A stretch of 43,676 nt of DNA from Bacillus carboniphilus (lineage in GTDB: Bacteria > Bacillota > Bacilli > Bacillales > JC228). Made by a program: the position numbers and the translations under genes. Of this stretch, positions 37,422 through 43,676 are shown piece after piece (within the stretch, counting starts at the first letter, position 1; every line of letters starts with the position of its first letter). The notes below the pieces were generated by a model. The model did not search any database. It was not told the DNA's origin and worked only from the letters and a program-made list of their open reading frames with translations. The stretch is taken from the NCBI RefSeq assembly GCF_039522365.1, contig NZ_BAAADJ010000015.1, positions 1 through 43,676 on the forward strand, given 5' to 3'.

Positions 37422-37784
37422 ATGGACGTGCCTTCAATATTTCATTTTATACTTCTGACTTTAGCCAGTTTTCGTTTAACAAGACTCATTGTTTTTGACA
37501 AGATTACAGAATGGATCAGACGCCCTTTTTTTATCGAATGGACTGAGGAAAATGAAAATGGGGAGCCAGAAACATACATTAAACCGAAGGATTCTGGTAT
37601 TAAAAGCTGGATTGGTGAACTGTTAAGTTGTTATTGGTGTACAGGGATTTGGAGTGCAATTGGATTATATATAGGCTATTTTTACATTCCAGCCGTTTTT
37701 TCACATGTCATTATTATTTTAGCAATTGCTGGAGTTGCCGCCTTGATTGAAACAATGGTCCATTTCTTTCAGGCGAATCAGTAG
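37422..37784 (+). CDS. DUF1360 membrane protein (YngL-like)
   Basis: A 120-residue protein with an N-terminal SFRLTRLIVFDKITEWIRRPFF segment and a GELLSCYWCTGIW motif, both typical of DUF1360 proteins such as B. subtilis YngL. There are two membrane helices (about 5-20 and 85-118). Function is unknown; in some spore formers members are linked to sporulation. ATG 37422 follows GGGAGGATGAAAA. It starts the rightward sporulation-related block after fabI. Confidence 0.78.
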   Translation: MDVPSIFHFILLTLASFRLTRLIVFDKITEWIRRPFFIEWTEENENGEPETYIKPKDSGIKSWIGELLSCYWCTGIWSAIGLYIGYFYIPAVFSHVIIILAIAGVAALIETMVHFFQANQ

Positions 37785-37803
37785 ATAGTAGGCTTCAATG
37801 GAG

Positions 37804-37830
37804 ACAAAAAAATACCTCAGACATATTATA
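37804..37830 (+). promoter_or_regulatory. SigK-like promoter of the 38-residue protein gene
   Basis: GACA (ending 37806) is followed by 15 bp and then CATATTATA (37822-37830). This fits the SigK pattern mACm-15/16-CATAnnnTA. The ribosome binding site and start follow within 30 bases. Confidence 0.5.
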
Positions 37831-37858
37831 GTATGAAAGCTACAGGGAGGTAGTGATT

Positions 37859-37975
37859 ATGTTAAAACCAAAGAGTTCTATGATTAAGCCCGTTGCAACG
37901 GTAAAAGGGACCAAAAAAAATTGTGGGTGCGGTAAGAAGAAAAAAGCAACCGTGCAAAATCTTAAAAAGTGGTAA
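37859..37975 (+). CDS. 38-residue basic Cys/Lys-rich protein, probable mother-cell sporulation product
   Basis: ATG 37859 follows GGGAGGTAGTGATT. The product is 38 residues with a KNCGCGKKKK centre and many lysines. It has no membrane segment, a SigK-like promoter just upstream, and its own terminator right after the stop. Those three signals together mark it as a real gene. Small basic cysteine-containing proteins of this kind occur among spore coat/crust components; the role here is inferred from the promoter and location only. Confidence 0.7.
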   Translation: MLKPKSSMIKPVATVKGTKKNCGCGKKKKATVQNLKKW

Positions 37976-38006
37976 CTGTCAGCTATGGCTGGCAGTTATT
38001 TTTTTG
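37973..38006 (+). terminator. Terminator of the 38-residue protein gene
   Basis: AACTGTCAGC and GGCTGGCAGTT pair around TAT, followed by ATTTTTTT. Confidence 0.85.
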
Positions 38007-38125
38007 TTAGTTTTCGAATCGGTGAGGTCTCTTTACCAAATATTACTTTGAAAGTTTCTCATATTTTAACGGTGTTCAGATGAAAATAAGGTAGAAAAAG
38101 GTCTATAAAAAAGGATGACTAAAAT

Positions 38126-38599
38126 ATGAACAGAAATTGGTTAGGTTTTACACTAATTGCTTTCGTTTTGGCCTCATTAACGGGTTGTGCTTTCGAGTCA
38201 CCACAGGAACCTGATGAAAAATGGGCATTGATTCGAACAATTGATCCGACCGCACAAAGTATAGACCATCATTATGCTTCTGTAGCGGAGATGGTCGAGA
38301 AGGATATCGAAAAGTATGAAGCCATTTACGATGTAATGGTGATAAAAGGGGATAAGGAGATCCTAGTTGCATACAAAGTAAAACACTTTGAAAGATACCA
38401 CATGAAAAAGATTGAAAAAGATCTAGAAAAAATGTTAGAGGATCATTATCCTGATGAGAACTTTACACTTTCGAGCGATTATAAAATTTTCTTAGAAGCA
38501 GTCAAATTGAAAAATAAAATGAAAGATCCTTCTTTTTCCGAAGAACAGGCTGAAAAGAAGTTTCATGAAATCCTAAAATTACAGAAAGAACTAACGTAA
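38126..38599 (+). CDS. YhcN/YlaJ-type sporulation lipoprotein
   Basis: A 157-residue lipoprotein with a signal peptide ending LTGC (lipidated Cys at residue 21). A mature part of repeated charged segments (KDIEKYEAIYDV, KIEKDLEKMLEDHY) resembles the YhcN/YlaJ family. These are spore or sporulation lipoproteins, known in spoVA-type operons. ATG 38126 follows AAAAGGATGAC. It is 16 bases upstream of spoVAC. I see no convincing SigG promoter; AAATATT-15-CATATTTT (38039-38068) is SigE-like at best. Confidence 0.75.
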   Translation: MNRNWLGFTLIAFVLASLTGCAFESPQEPDEKWALIRTIDPTAQSIDHHYASVAEMVEKDIEKYEAIYDVMVIKGDKEILVAYKVKHFERYHMKKIEKDLEKMLEDHYPDENFTLSSDYKIFLEAVKLKNKMKDPSFSEEQAEKKFHEILKLQKELT

Positions 38600-38615
38600 A
38601 GAGGTGTTCCTAAGA

Positions 38616-39089
38616 ATGGGTAAAAAAAATCAAATGACACCAGAGCAGCAACAATATCAGCAGCTAGAACAGAAGCATGAATGGAAAAGACCTGTTCTTA
38701 AAAATTGTATAAAAGCCTTCTGGGTGGGTGGCCTAATCTGTACAATCGGACAGGCTATTACTTATTTCTATATTTATTTCTTCCGATTTACTGAACAAAC
38801 TGCGGGAAATCCAACGGTAGCAACCATGGTTTTTTTGTCCATGTTGTTAACCGGGTTTGGTGTATATGATCGATTAGGACAATATGCAGGGGCAGGAAGT
38901 GCGGTTCCAGTATCTGGATTTGGTAATGCCGTTATCTCTGCTGCGATTGAACATCGTACTGAGGGATTCGTGCTTGGTGTTGGATCCAATATGTTTAAAT
39001 TAGCTGGTTCTGTCATATTGTTTGGTGTTTTTAGTGCGTTTGTGGTTGCACTCATAAAAACCCTTTTAATGGAATGGGGGATCATTTAA
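38616..39089 (+). CDS. spoVAC: SpoVAC, spore dipicolinic acid channel subunit
   Basis: A 157-residue membrane protein with four predicted helices (about 30-50, 68-88, 108-124 and 130-152). The conserved GFGVYDRLGQYAGAGSAVPVSGFGNAV block is also found in SpoVAE below, showing the shared fold of the two subunits. SpoVAC acts as a mechanosensitive channel for Ca-DPA in the spore inner membrane. ATG 38616 follows AAAGAGGTG at good spacing; the GTG at 38604 lies within that site. It directly abuts spoVAD. Confidence 0.93.
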   Translation: MGKKNQMTPEQQQYQQLEQKHEWKRPVLKNCIKAFWVGGLICTIGQAITYFYIYFFRFTEQTAGNPTVATMVFLSMLLTGFGVYDRLGQYAGAGSAVPVSGFGNAVISAAIEHRTEGFVLGVGSNMFKLAGSVILFGVFSAFVVALIKTLLMEWGII

Positions 39090-40118
39090 ATGCTACAGGG
39101 AAAAAGCTCCTGGGTTTTTCAAAACCGCCCAGCCATTGCAGCAACAGGTGTAACAGGGGGCCCATTTGAAGCCAACGGTCCCCTGAAAGAGGATTTTGAT
39201 ATTTTACATAAGGATTTATGGATGGGAGAAGATTCTTATGAAAAGGCTCAACGCTTATTACTTGAGGAAGCCATTGACAGTGCACTTGGAAAAATAAACC
39301 TTAAACCTAAGGATATTCAATTTTTATTAGCAGGTGATTTAATAAACCAAATTACTCCAACTAGTTTCGCTGCCCGGACACAAAGTATTCCGTACTTTGG
39401 TTTGTTTGGCGCATGCTCAACTTCGATGGAAGGCCTTGCCCTATCAGGCTTTATTGTTAATTATCAAGGTGCTCAATATGTCGTAACAGGAGCTTCCAGT
39501 CATAATGCAGCGACAGAAAAACAATTCAGATATCCTACAGAATATGGGGGACAAAAGCCTCCGACTGCACAATGGACAGCTACTGGAGCCGGTGTTGGGG
39601 TTGTAACAAGACGAAATAATGTACAAGGACCAGCTCCCGTTCTTACTTCTGCGACAATAGGAAAGGTTGTGGATATGGGACTAACGGATCCTTTTAATAT
39701 GGGAGGAGCAATGGCACCAGCCGCAGCCGATACGATCGTGACACATCTACAAGACCTGCAGATAGATCCTTCTTATTACGATGCCATCATAACAGGAGAT
39801 TTAGCGCAGATTGGAAGAGAAACTTTGATTGACTTATTAAAGAACCAACATGGCTTAAAAATCCAAGACGATCACATCCAAGATTGTGGAATCAAGTTAT
39901 ACAATCCTGACCAGCCAGTTCAAGCTGGAGGAAGTGGAGCAGGATGTTCAGCAATCGTTCTTTATGGTCATATTTTAAATGAAATGAAAAAAGGTAGATA
40001 CAAACGGATTTTGTTGGTGGCAACAGGAGCTCTACTATCCCCATTAACCGTTCAACAAAAAGAATCGATTCCTTGTATTGCACATGCGGTAGCAATAGAA
40101 TATGACCCAAATTCGTAA
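39090..40118 (+). CDS. spoVAD: SpoVAD, dipicolinic acid-binding protein
   Basis: A 342-residue protein with the thiolase-like fold of SpoVAD, shown in Bacillus to bind dipicolinic acid on the outer face of the spore inner membrane. Typical stretches are GACSTSMEGLALSG, GASSHNAATEKQFRYP and QAGGSGAGCSAIV. It begins at the base after the spoVAC stop, and its own stop is 14 bases before spoVAE. The length matches the family. Confidence 0.95.
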   Translation: MLQGKSSWVFQNRPAIAATGVTGGPFEANGPLKEDFDILHKDLWMGEDSYEKAQRLLLEEAIDSALGKINLKPKDIQFLLAGDLINQITPTSFAARTQSIPYFGLFGACSTSMEGLALSGFIVNYQGAQYVVTGASSHNAATEKQFRYPTEYGGQKPPTAQWTATGAGVGVVTRRNNVQGPAPVLTSATIGKVVDMGLTDPFNMGGAMAPAAADTIVTHLQDLQIDPSYYDAIITGDLAQIGRETLIDLLKNQHGLKIQDDHIQDCGIKLYNPDQPVQAGGSGAGCSAIVLYGHILNEMKKGRYKRILLVATGALLSPLTVQQKESIPCIAHAVAIEYDPNS

Positions 40119-40132
40119 AGGTGGTGTGAGTA

Positions 40133-40489
40133 ATGCTTGCAATGTTTTTCTGGGCTTTTGTAGTCGGTGGATTATTTTGTGTGGTAGGTCAGATTATGTT
40201 TGACGTATTTAAACTCACTCCCGGTCACACATTAAGCTTCTTAGTTGTTCTTGGGGCGATCCTAAGTGGTTTTGGTGTATATGAAAAGCTAATTGATTTT
40301 GCTGGGGCAGGTGCAACCATCCCTATTACGAGTTTTGGAAACTCACTAGTAGCGGGTGCTATGCAAGAGGCTGAAGTCCATGGAACCATTGGAGTCTTGA
40401 CAGGAATGTTCGAAGTAACCAGTTCAGGTATATCAGCAGCCATCGTATTCGCATTTATCGGAGCCCTACTATTTAAACCAAAAGGATGA
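40133..40489 (+). CDS. spoVAE: SpoVAE (SpoVAEb-type) membrane subunit
   Basis: A 118-residue membrane protein with three or four helices. It contains [27 protein letters not shown], closely parallel to the SpoVAC block. It is the SpoVAEb-type partner that, with SpoVAC and SpoVAD, moves Ca-DPA during sporulation and germination. ATG 40133 follows AAAGGTGGTGTGAG. The cluster contains C, D and Eb but no spoVAA, spoVAB, spoVAEa or spoVAF, which is the reduced composition seen in spoVA2-type operons. Confidence 0.93.
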   Translation: MLAMFFWAFVVGGLFCVVGQIMFDVFKLTPGHTLSFLVVLGAILSGFGVYEKLIDFAGAGATIPITSFGNSLVAGAMQEAEVHGTIGVLTGMFEVTSSGISAAIVFAFIGALLFKPKG

Positions 40490-40583
40490 AATTTGAATAG
40501 GTATAAACAAGGAGAAAAACAGGATATGTGGTGAAAATAGGACAAAAACCCGTAAATTTTTCATTATCTAGGAAAATGCCCAT

Positions 40584-40611
40584 ACACATTTGCCTCTCCT
40601 CACATATGTTA
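40584..40611 (+). promoter_or_regulatory. SigK-like promoter of the YjcZ-type gene
   Basis: ACAC (40584-40587), 15 bp, then CATATGTTA (40603-40611), matching mACm-CATAnnnTA of SigK about 35 bases before the start codon. Confidence 0.45.
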
Positions 40612-40645
40612 AAAGTGAGTTCAACACAAAGTGAGGTGACAGAGC

Positions 40646-40768
40646 ATGCCTTGGGGTTACGGAGGTTACTGCGGTTACGGCAATGTGTACGGTGGATATG
40701 GTTCCACGTTCGTGTTGATCGTTGTATTGTTTATCTTGTTGATTATCGTAGGTGCAAGCTTCTGCTAA
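40646..40768 (+). CDS. YjcZ-family sporulation peptide
   Basis: A 40-residue protein, [20 protein letters not shown] then a hydrophobic helix ([17 protein letters not shown]) and a terminal GASFC. The Gly/Tyr-rich start followed by a single membrane helix is characteristic of the YjcZ/SscA family of sporulation proteins, located in the spore coat or assembly machinery. ATG 40646 follows GAGGTGACAGAG. A SigK-like promoter and a strong terminator bracket it. In B. subtilis yjcZ likewise precedes spoVIF. Confidence 0.85.
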   Translation: MPWGYGGYCGYGNVYGGYGSTFVLIVVLFILLIIVGASFC

Positions 40769-40789
40769 TAGCAGAAGGAAAAAGTGGTG

Positions 40790-40822
40790 GAAAAAGCCAG
40801 TTGGCTTTTTCCGCTTTTTTTG
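40790..40822 (+). terminator. Terminator of the YjcZ-type gene
   Basis: GGAAAAAGCCA pairs with TGGCTTTTTCC around a short loop (the stem extends to AAAG/CTTTT), followed by a T run. Confidence 0.8.
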
Positions 40823-40831
40823 TTTGGGTGA

Positions 40832-41031
40832 GATTTTGCAATTATTAAGCTGAAGGTGCAATTCCCGGGTGGAAGGTGCAATTCCCGGTCGGAAGGTGCA
40901 ATTCCCGGGTGGAAGGTGCAATTCCCGGTCGGAAGGTGCAATTCCCGGTCGGAAGGTGCAATTATCAGGTGGAAGGTGCAATTCCCGTACTGAAGGTGCA
41001 ATTACCATGCAGAGCGTACAATTACTAATCC
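40832..41031. repeat. 20-bp tandem array, about ten units
   Basis: Units of exactly 20 bp, core GAAGGTGCAATTCCCGG(T/G)(C/T)G, run head to tail. Five central units are nearly identical, with degenerate ones at each end (AATTATCAGG, AATTACCATG, ACAATTACTA). It lies between the YjcZ terminator and the spoVIF promoter. The units contain no separate spacers, so it is not CRISPR. Overlapping frames on both strands are by-products of the repeat. Confidence 0.9.
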
Positions 41032-41058
41032 AAAGCAATTTATACCCCTCCTCCATTC

Positions 41059-41085
41059 ACCATTTCGTAGCGCCTACATACTATA
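41059..41085 (+). promoter_or_regulatory. SigK promoter of spoVIF
   Basis: ACC (41059-41061), 15 bp, then CATACTATA (41077-41085), an exact CATAnnnTA -10. Expression of spoVIF from SigK is established in B. subtilis. Confidence 0.6.
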
Positions 41086-41113
41086 TGGTAGTGAAGAAGG
41101 AGGCCTGAGAACA

Positions 41114-41368
41114 ATGGATTCATTTTTTAAGAATATCGAGAAAAAGACTGGTGTAAATATGAAGGATATTTTGGAGCTTGCGAATTCACTTCAAAATGCC
41201 AACTTTAAAGATGAAAAAACGGTTCGCGGTGTAATTAAAAGAGTATCTCAAATTGCCAATAAGCCGGTTTCTAAGGATATGGAAGACAAGATTGTAGAGT
41301 CGATTGTGAAGGATGGAAAATCTCTAGACTTTAACACAATATCAAATATGATTAACAAAAAGAAATAA
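41114..41368 (+). CDS. spoVIF: Stage VI sporulation protein F (YjcC)
   Basis: An 84-residue soluble protein beginning MDSFFKNIEKKTGVNMKDI, with the NANFKDEKTVRGVIKRVSQIANKPVSK stretch characteristic of SpoVIF. SpoVIF acts in the mother cell and stabilises or localises the coat regulator GerR and late coat assembly. ATG 41114 follows GAAGGAGGCCTGAGAAC. Its SigK-type promoter begins just downstream of the 20-bp array. A terminator follows. Confidence 0.93.
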   Translation: MDSFFKNIEKKTGVNMKDILELANSLQNANFKDEKTVRGVIKRVSQIANKPVSKDMEDKIVESIVKDGKSLDFNTISNMINKKK

Positions 41369-41377
41369 CATAGATCC

Positions 41378-41418
41378 GGGCAATCGGCAGTATTTGGACT
41401 GTTTGATTGCCTTTATTT
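41378..41418 (+). terminator. Terminator of spoVIF
   Basis: GGGCAATC and GATTGCC pair with a 19-base loop containing GGCAGT...ACTGTT, followed by TTTATTTCTT. Confidence 0.6.
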
Positions 41419-41489
41419 CTTATGGATCTATATTTTGGCAGAAGCTAGAAATCCGACAATAAAAAGAAGTTTTCCTTATTTTAAATAGG

Positions 41490-41519
41490 GCATACATAAA
41501 ATAGAAGTTTCATACGAAT
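41490..41519 (+). promoter_or_regulatory. SigE-like promoter of the 94-residue protein gene
   Basis: GCATACA (41490-41496), 14 bp, then CATACGAAT (41511-41519), close to the SigE pattern of about KMATATT-13/15-CATACAAT. The start codon follows about 37 bases later. Confidence 0.4.
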
Positions 41520-41556
41520 AGTGTAAGAAATAGAAAGAACATGAGGTGAGTGAGAA

Positions 41557-41841
41557 ATGGGATATTATTTGCCGATGCGTGACCAAGTCAGTAATCAGTA
41601 TGCAAGTCGAATGACCAAACAAGTACACCACCTTTCACCCGTGATAGCCCCTTTTAGGGTACAAGCTACTAATAAGAAAACGAGAGAAGACTATGAAGGG
41701 TCAGAAGAATGGCCACCAGTTGATAAGAAACATAAGGAAGTTCCAAGGAAGAGCAAGCAAAGTCCCTCAAAATTATCACATAATCAAAAATTGTTATATG
41801 ATTTAACAGGAAAAGGGAAGTATGTTAATGAATGTATATAG
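41557..41841 (+). CDS. Unknown 94-residue protein, possibly sporulation-linked
   Basis: A 94-residue soluble, lysine- and proline-rich protein, beginning MGYYLPMRDQVSNQYASRMT and ending LLYDLTGKGKYVNECI. I do not recognise a function. ATG 41557 follows GAGGTGAGTGAG. A SigE-like promoter lies upstream, and the gene sits 27 bases before the hydrolase gene, so the two are probably co-transcribed. Its place between spoVIF and the hydrolase makes a sporulation role plausible but unproven. Confidence 0.7.
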   Translation: MGYYLPMRDQVSNQYASRMTKQVHHLSPVIAPFRVQATNKKTREDYEGSEEWPPVDKKHKEVPRKSKQSPSKLSHNQKLLYDLTGKGKYVNECI

Positions 41842-41868
41842 TAAAGTGAAAAAGAGAGGACCAATTCA

Positions 41869-42762
41869 ATGCAATTTAAACAGATTGATGAAGCTTGCTA
41901 TTATTTTGAAGCAGCCGTGAACGTTGGGTACATTCATAAGGATGGTAAAGGATTTTTAATTGACGCTGGATTAGAAGCAGCGGCAGCCAAAAAAGTCGTG
42001 AAACAATTAGACAGTCAGAATCTGCCTTTAACTCATTTAATAATCACTCATGCGCATGCTGATCATTTTGGTGGTGCTCACCATTTGAAAGAAAAGCGTG
42101 AAGTAAAGGTGTGGGCACCAAGGTTAGAAGCAGCCATTATTGAGAATCCGGTGTTAGAGCCAATTTATTTATTTCAAGGAACCAACCCTCTTAAAGAATT
42201 TCGCAACAAGTTCTTAGAAGGTCCAGCCGTTCAGGTCGACGGTATCGTTGAAGAAGGCAGGTTTAACCTAGATGGAGTCTTATTTACCATACATTCTCTT
42301 CCTGGCCATAGTTATAATCAAATTGGGATCGAACATAATGGAGTTCTTTTTGCAGCAGATTCTTATTTCGGAGTTGAACAATTAAAAAAGCATAAAATAC
42401 CTTATATTGTTGATGTTGCTCAGACAATGGATAGTTTGGAAAAACTAAAGACATTATCAATAAACGGATCAGTACCAGGACACGGTAATTACGAAGAGGA
42501 TTTAGAACGGACCATACAAGAAAATTTGGATTGCCATAAAAACATTGTAGATTCCTTGGAACGATTTTTTTTACAAAATGGAGCACCTTCATTTGAAGAG
42601 TCCTTCCAGTTTTTGTGTAGAGAGTACGATGTACAAATTGGACATGCCTCTTCTTTTCTTTTATTCCGTACAGCAATTGGAGCTTACATTGCGTACCTAG
42701 TCGAACAGGGGAAAGCTAGATTAGATGTCAAAGATTATAAATTAGTAATCCAATCTATATAA
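41869..42762 (+). CDS. Metallo-beta-lactamase-fold hydrolase
   Basis: A 297-residue protein with the HAHADHFGG zinc motif (HxHxDH, residues about 61-66) near the N-terminus. A further GHSYNQIG His and an AADSYFGVE Asp follow, and VPGHGNYEE carries the last His. The long C-terminal segment (about 215-297) is rich in charged residues. Its substrate cannot be told. ATG 41869 follows AGAGAGGACC. It converges on the DUF421 gene and shares a terminator with it. Confidence 0.9.
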   Translation: MQFKQIDEACYYFEAAVNVGYIHKDGKGFLIDAGLEAAAAKKVVKQLDSQNLPLTHLIITHAHADHFGGAHHLKEKREVKVWAPRLEAAIIENPVLEPIYLFQGTNPLKEFRNKFLEGPAVQVDGIVEEGRFNLDGVLFTIHSLPGHSYNQIGIEHNGVLFAADSYFGVEQLKKHKIPYIVDVAQTMDSLEKLKTLSINGSVPGHGNYEEDLERTIQENLDCHKNIVDSLERFFLQNGAPSFEESFQFLCREYDVQIGHASSFLLFRTAIGAYIAYLVEQGKARLDVKDYKLVIQSI

Positions 42763-42765
42763 TGG

Positions 42766-42810
42766 AAAAAAGCTTTGCACTAATAGGTTTGAATGTGCAA
42801 AGCTTTATTT
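42766..42810. terminator. Bidirectional terminator between hydrolase and DUF421 genes
   Basis: AAAAAGCTTTGCAC and GTGCAAAGCTTTATTT form a 12-14 bp stem. The right arm and loop overlap the last codons of the DUF421 gene, so the coding sequence of its C-terminus is part of the hairpin. Confidence 0.75.
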
Positions 42811-43454
42811 TGTTCCCATTCTGCATATAAAACGTTTTGTATTTCATTTATGCCACGACTAGAAATTTCATTCGTAAGCCACTTTATGTCTTTAGAGATA
42901 GAGGCTAAGTTGTCATAAATTACTTCACCATCAATCACTAATGTAACAGGGAGTGTTACATCCTCTGGAACAAGATTAAAATCCTGTCTCGTGGGCGTTG
43001 CTGACATTGTTTTCTTTAGAACACTAATGGACCCGTCTGTTTCTAAGAGGGCGTACTCGCAGTCTCGGATTGAGAAAACGTCTTTAGAACGAAGTAAATG
43101 TTGAAGCTGGTTGATATCTAAATGATTCTTCTTTAATGAGTCATATAAAATTTTCCCTTTATGTATGACAATTGTGGGCTCTCCTTCTAAAAACTTTCGG
43201 ACCCGTTTAAACTTTTGGGTCGTTATTTCTGTGGTGTATATTAAGATACACCATATGACGACAGCGAATAAAATCTCAGGAATACCTACTTTTTCATCAA
43301 ATACAGCATTTCCAACCAGTTCTCCAAGTACTAAAGCAGAAATAAAATCAAATGCTGTAATTTGTGTAATTTGTGTTTTTCCTAGTATTTTTGTTAAGGC
43401 AAATAGAGCGATATAACCAACAAATAATTCAAACCCTATCCTAACAAAATCCAT
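42780..43454 (-). CDS. DUF421 (YetF-like) membrane protein
   Basis: A 224-residue protein with three N-terminal membrane helices (about 5-24, 33-48 and 58-75), of which the second carries FISALVLGELVGNAV. A cytoplasmic C-terminal DUF421 region follows (GEPTIVIHKGKILYDSLKKNHLDINQLQHLLR). DUF421 proteins such as YetF and the DUF421 member of spoVA2-type operons are implicated in spore germination and inner-membrane properties. ATG 43454 follows GGGGGATGTCGGA. It runs leftward towards the hydrolase gene, about 2.3 kb from the spoVA genes and on the other strand. Confidence 0.88.
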   Translation of the reverse strand: MDFVRIGFELFVGYIALFALTKILGKTQITQITAFDFISALVLGELVGNAVFDEKVGIPEILFAVVIWCILIYTTEITTQKFKRVRKFLEGEPTIVIHKGKILYDSLKKNHLDINQLQHLLRSKDVFSIRDCEYALLETDGSISVLKKTMSATPTRQDFNLVPEDVTLPVTLVIDGEVIYDNLASISKDIKWLTNEISSRGINEIQNVLYAEWEQNKALHIQTY

Positions 43455-43542
43455 TCCGACATCCCCCTTATTTGAACATACTTAGGTTGCTCATTTTCAG
43501 AAGGATTTATTAGCCATAAACGTTTAGTAATAAGCCAAATAA

Positions 43543-43577
43543 AAAAGGACTGATTCTTTTAAAATCAGTCCTTTTTT
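43543..43577. terminator. Terminator between the DUF421 gene and the next gene
   Basis: AAAAGGACTGATT and AATCAGTCCTTTTTT pair around CTTTTA, with T runs on both strands. It closes the leftward partial gene that ends at 43606. Confidence 0.8.
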
Positions 43578-43605
43578 AAAAGATAAGAAAGTATAAATTT
43601 TGGGT

Positions 43606-43676
43606 CTACCGCAGTCTTTTGGGCTGTGGTATTTTCAATTTATGGAGAGGAATATTCTTAGACAAATCTTTTTTGA
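43606..43676 (-). CDS. C-terminal end of an unidentified leftward gene (cut by window edge)
   Basis: A leftward frame enters at the right edge and stops at TAG (43608-43606) after 22 visible codons. It is basic (KKDLSKNIPLHKLKIPQPKR) and is followed after about 30 bases by a terminator whose T run suits this direction. That arrangement, not the peptide itself, suggests a real gene end. No family can be named. Confidence 0.4.
   Translation of the reverse strand, partial: KKDLSKNIPLHKLKIPQPKRLR

Noticed and set aside
40496-40545. AAGGAG site followed by ATG-TGG-TGA after spoVAE
   Set aside because: A two-codon frame; most likely chance, although a ribosome-stalling minigene cannot be excluded.
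40832-41031. CRISPR array or coding repeat protein
   Set aside because: A pure 20-bp tandem repeat has no spacers, and its overlapping frames on both strands lack ribosome binding sites.

Overview
The window is a low-GC Gram-positive, endospore-forming chromosome segment from the family Bacillaceae. The gene order closely follows the yjaZ-app-yjbA-trpS-opp-spx-mecA-coiA-pepF-yjbHIJKLMNO-prpE-yjbQ-fabI-yjcZ-spoVIF stretch of Bacillus subtilis. Strong GGAGG-type ribosome binding sites, a T-box, the RoxS/RsaE small RNA, and SigK-like and ECF-like promoters fit that placement. Species cannot be named from the sequence.

Layout. 1-84: start of an IS3-type transposase orfA running off the left edge. 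317-7039: yjaZ, then the appDFABC peptide importer. 7155-9907: a small membrane protein, yjbA, trpS with a tryptophan T-box, and a DUF3899-like membrane protein. 10045-15756: the second peptide importer, oppABCDF. 15995-17230: an exported glycoside-hydrolase-like protein. 17291-17735: a tandem repeat array. 17864-20478: a small membrane protein, yjbC, spx and mecA. 20592-25302: cardiolipin synthase, coiA and pepF. 25593-28965: a 59-residue membrane protein, RoxS, then the leftward genes yjbH, yjbI, cwlQ and yjbK. 29156-31971: yjbL, a small ppGpp synthetase, NAD kinase and a pseudouridine synthase. 32150-37233: prpE, mgtE, yjbQ and fabI. 37422-43454: a sporulation block with a DUF1360 protein, a 38-residue protein under a SigK-like promoter, a YhcN/YlaJ lipoprotein, spoVAC-spoVAD-spoVAE, a YjcZ-type peptide, spoVIF, an unknown protein, a metallo-beta-lactamase-fold hydrolase and a DUF421 (YetF-like) protein.

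How the genes work together. Two ABC importers feed peptides to the cell, and the cytosolic oligopeptidase PepF can hydrolyse them. Spx, YjbH (adaptor for Spx degradation by ClpXP), MecA (adaptor for ClpC) and CoiA form the stress, proteolysis and competence core. RoxS, beside yjbH, ties redox state to central metabolism. The spoVA genes, SpoVIF, YjcZ and the lipoprotein act in late sporulation, spore coat and germination.

Less expected content lies in the intergenic DNA. Three arrays of unrelated sequence (17.3, 25.4 and 32.0 kb) share a period of about 51 bp and an inverted repeat in each unit. A 20-bp array lies at 40.8 kb, with a possible two-copy analogue at 0.17 kb. A GC-rich structured element of about 224 bp, resembling a dispersed Bacillaceae repeat, lies at 27.5 kb. 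Other signals are a hairpin that can hide the appB ribosome binding site, an ECF-type promoter before spx, a candidate FapR operator before fabI, and several small genes below usual annotation cutoffs. No wholly new multi-gene system is evident; the 51-bp array family is the best candidate for something undescribed.
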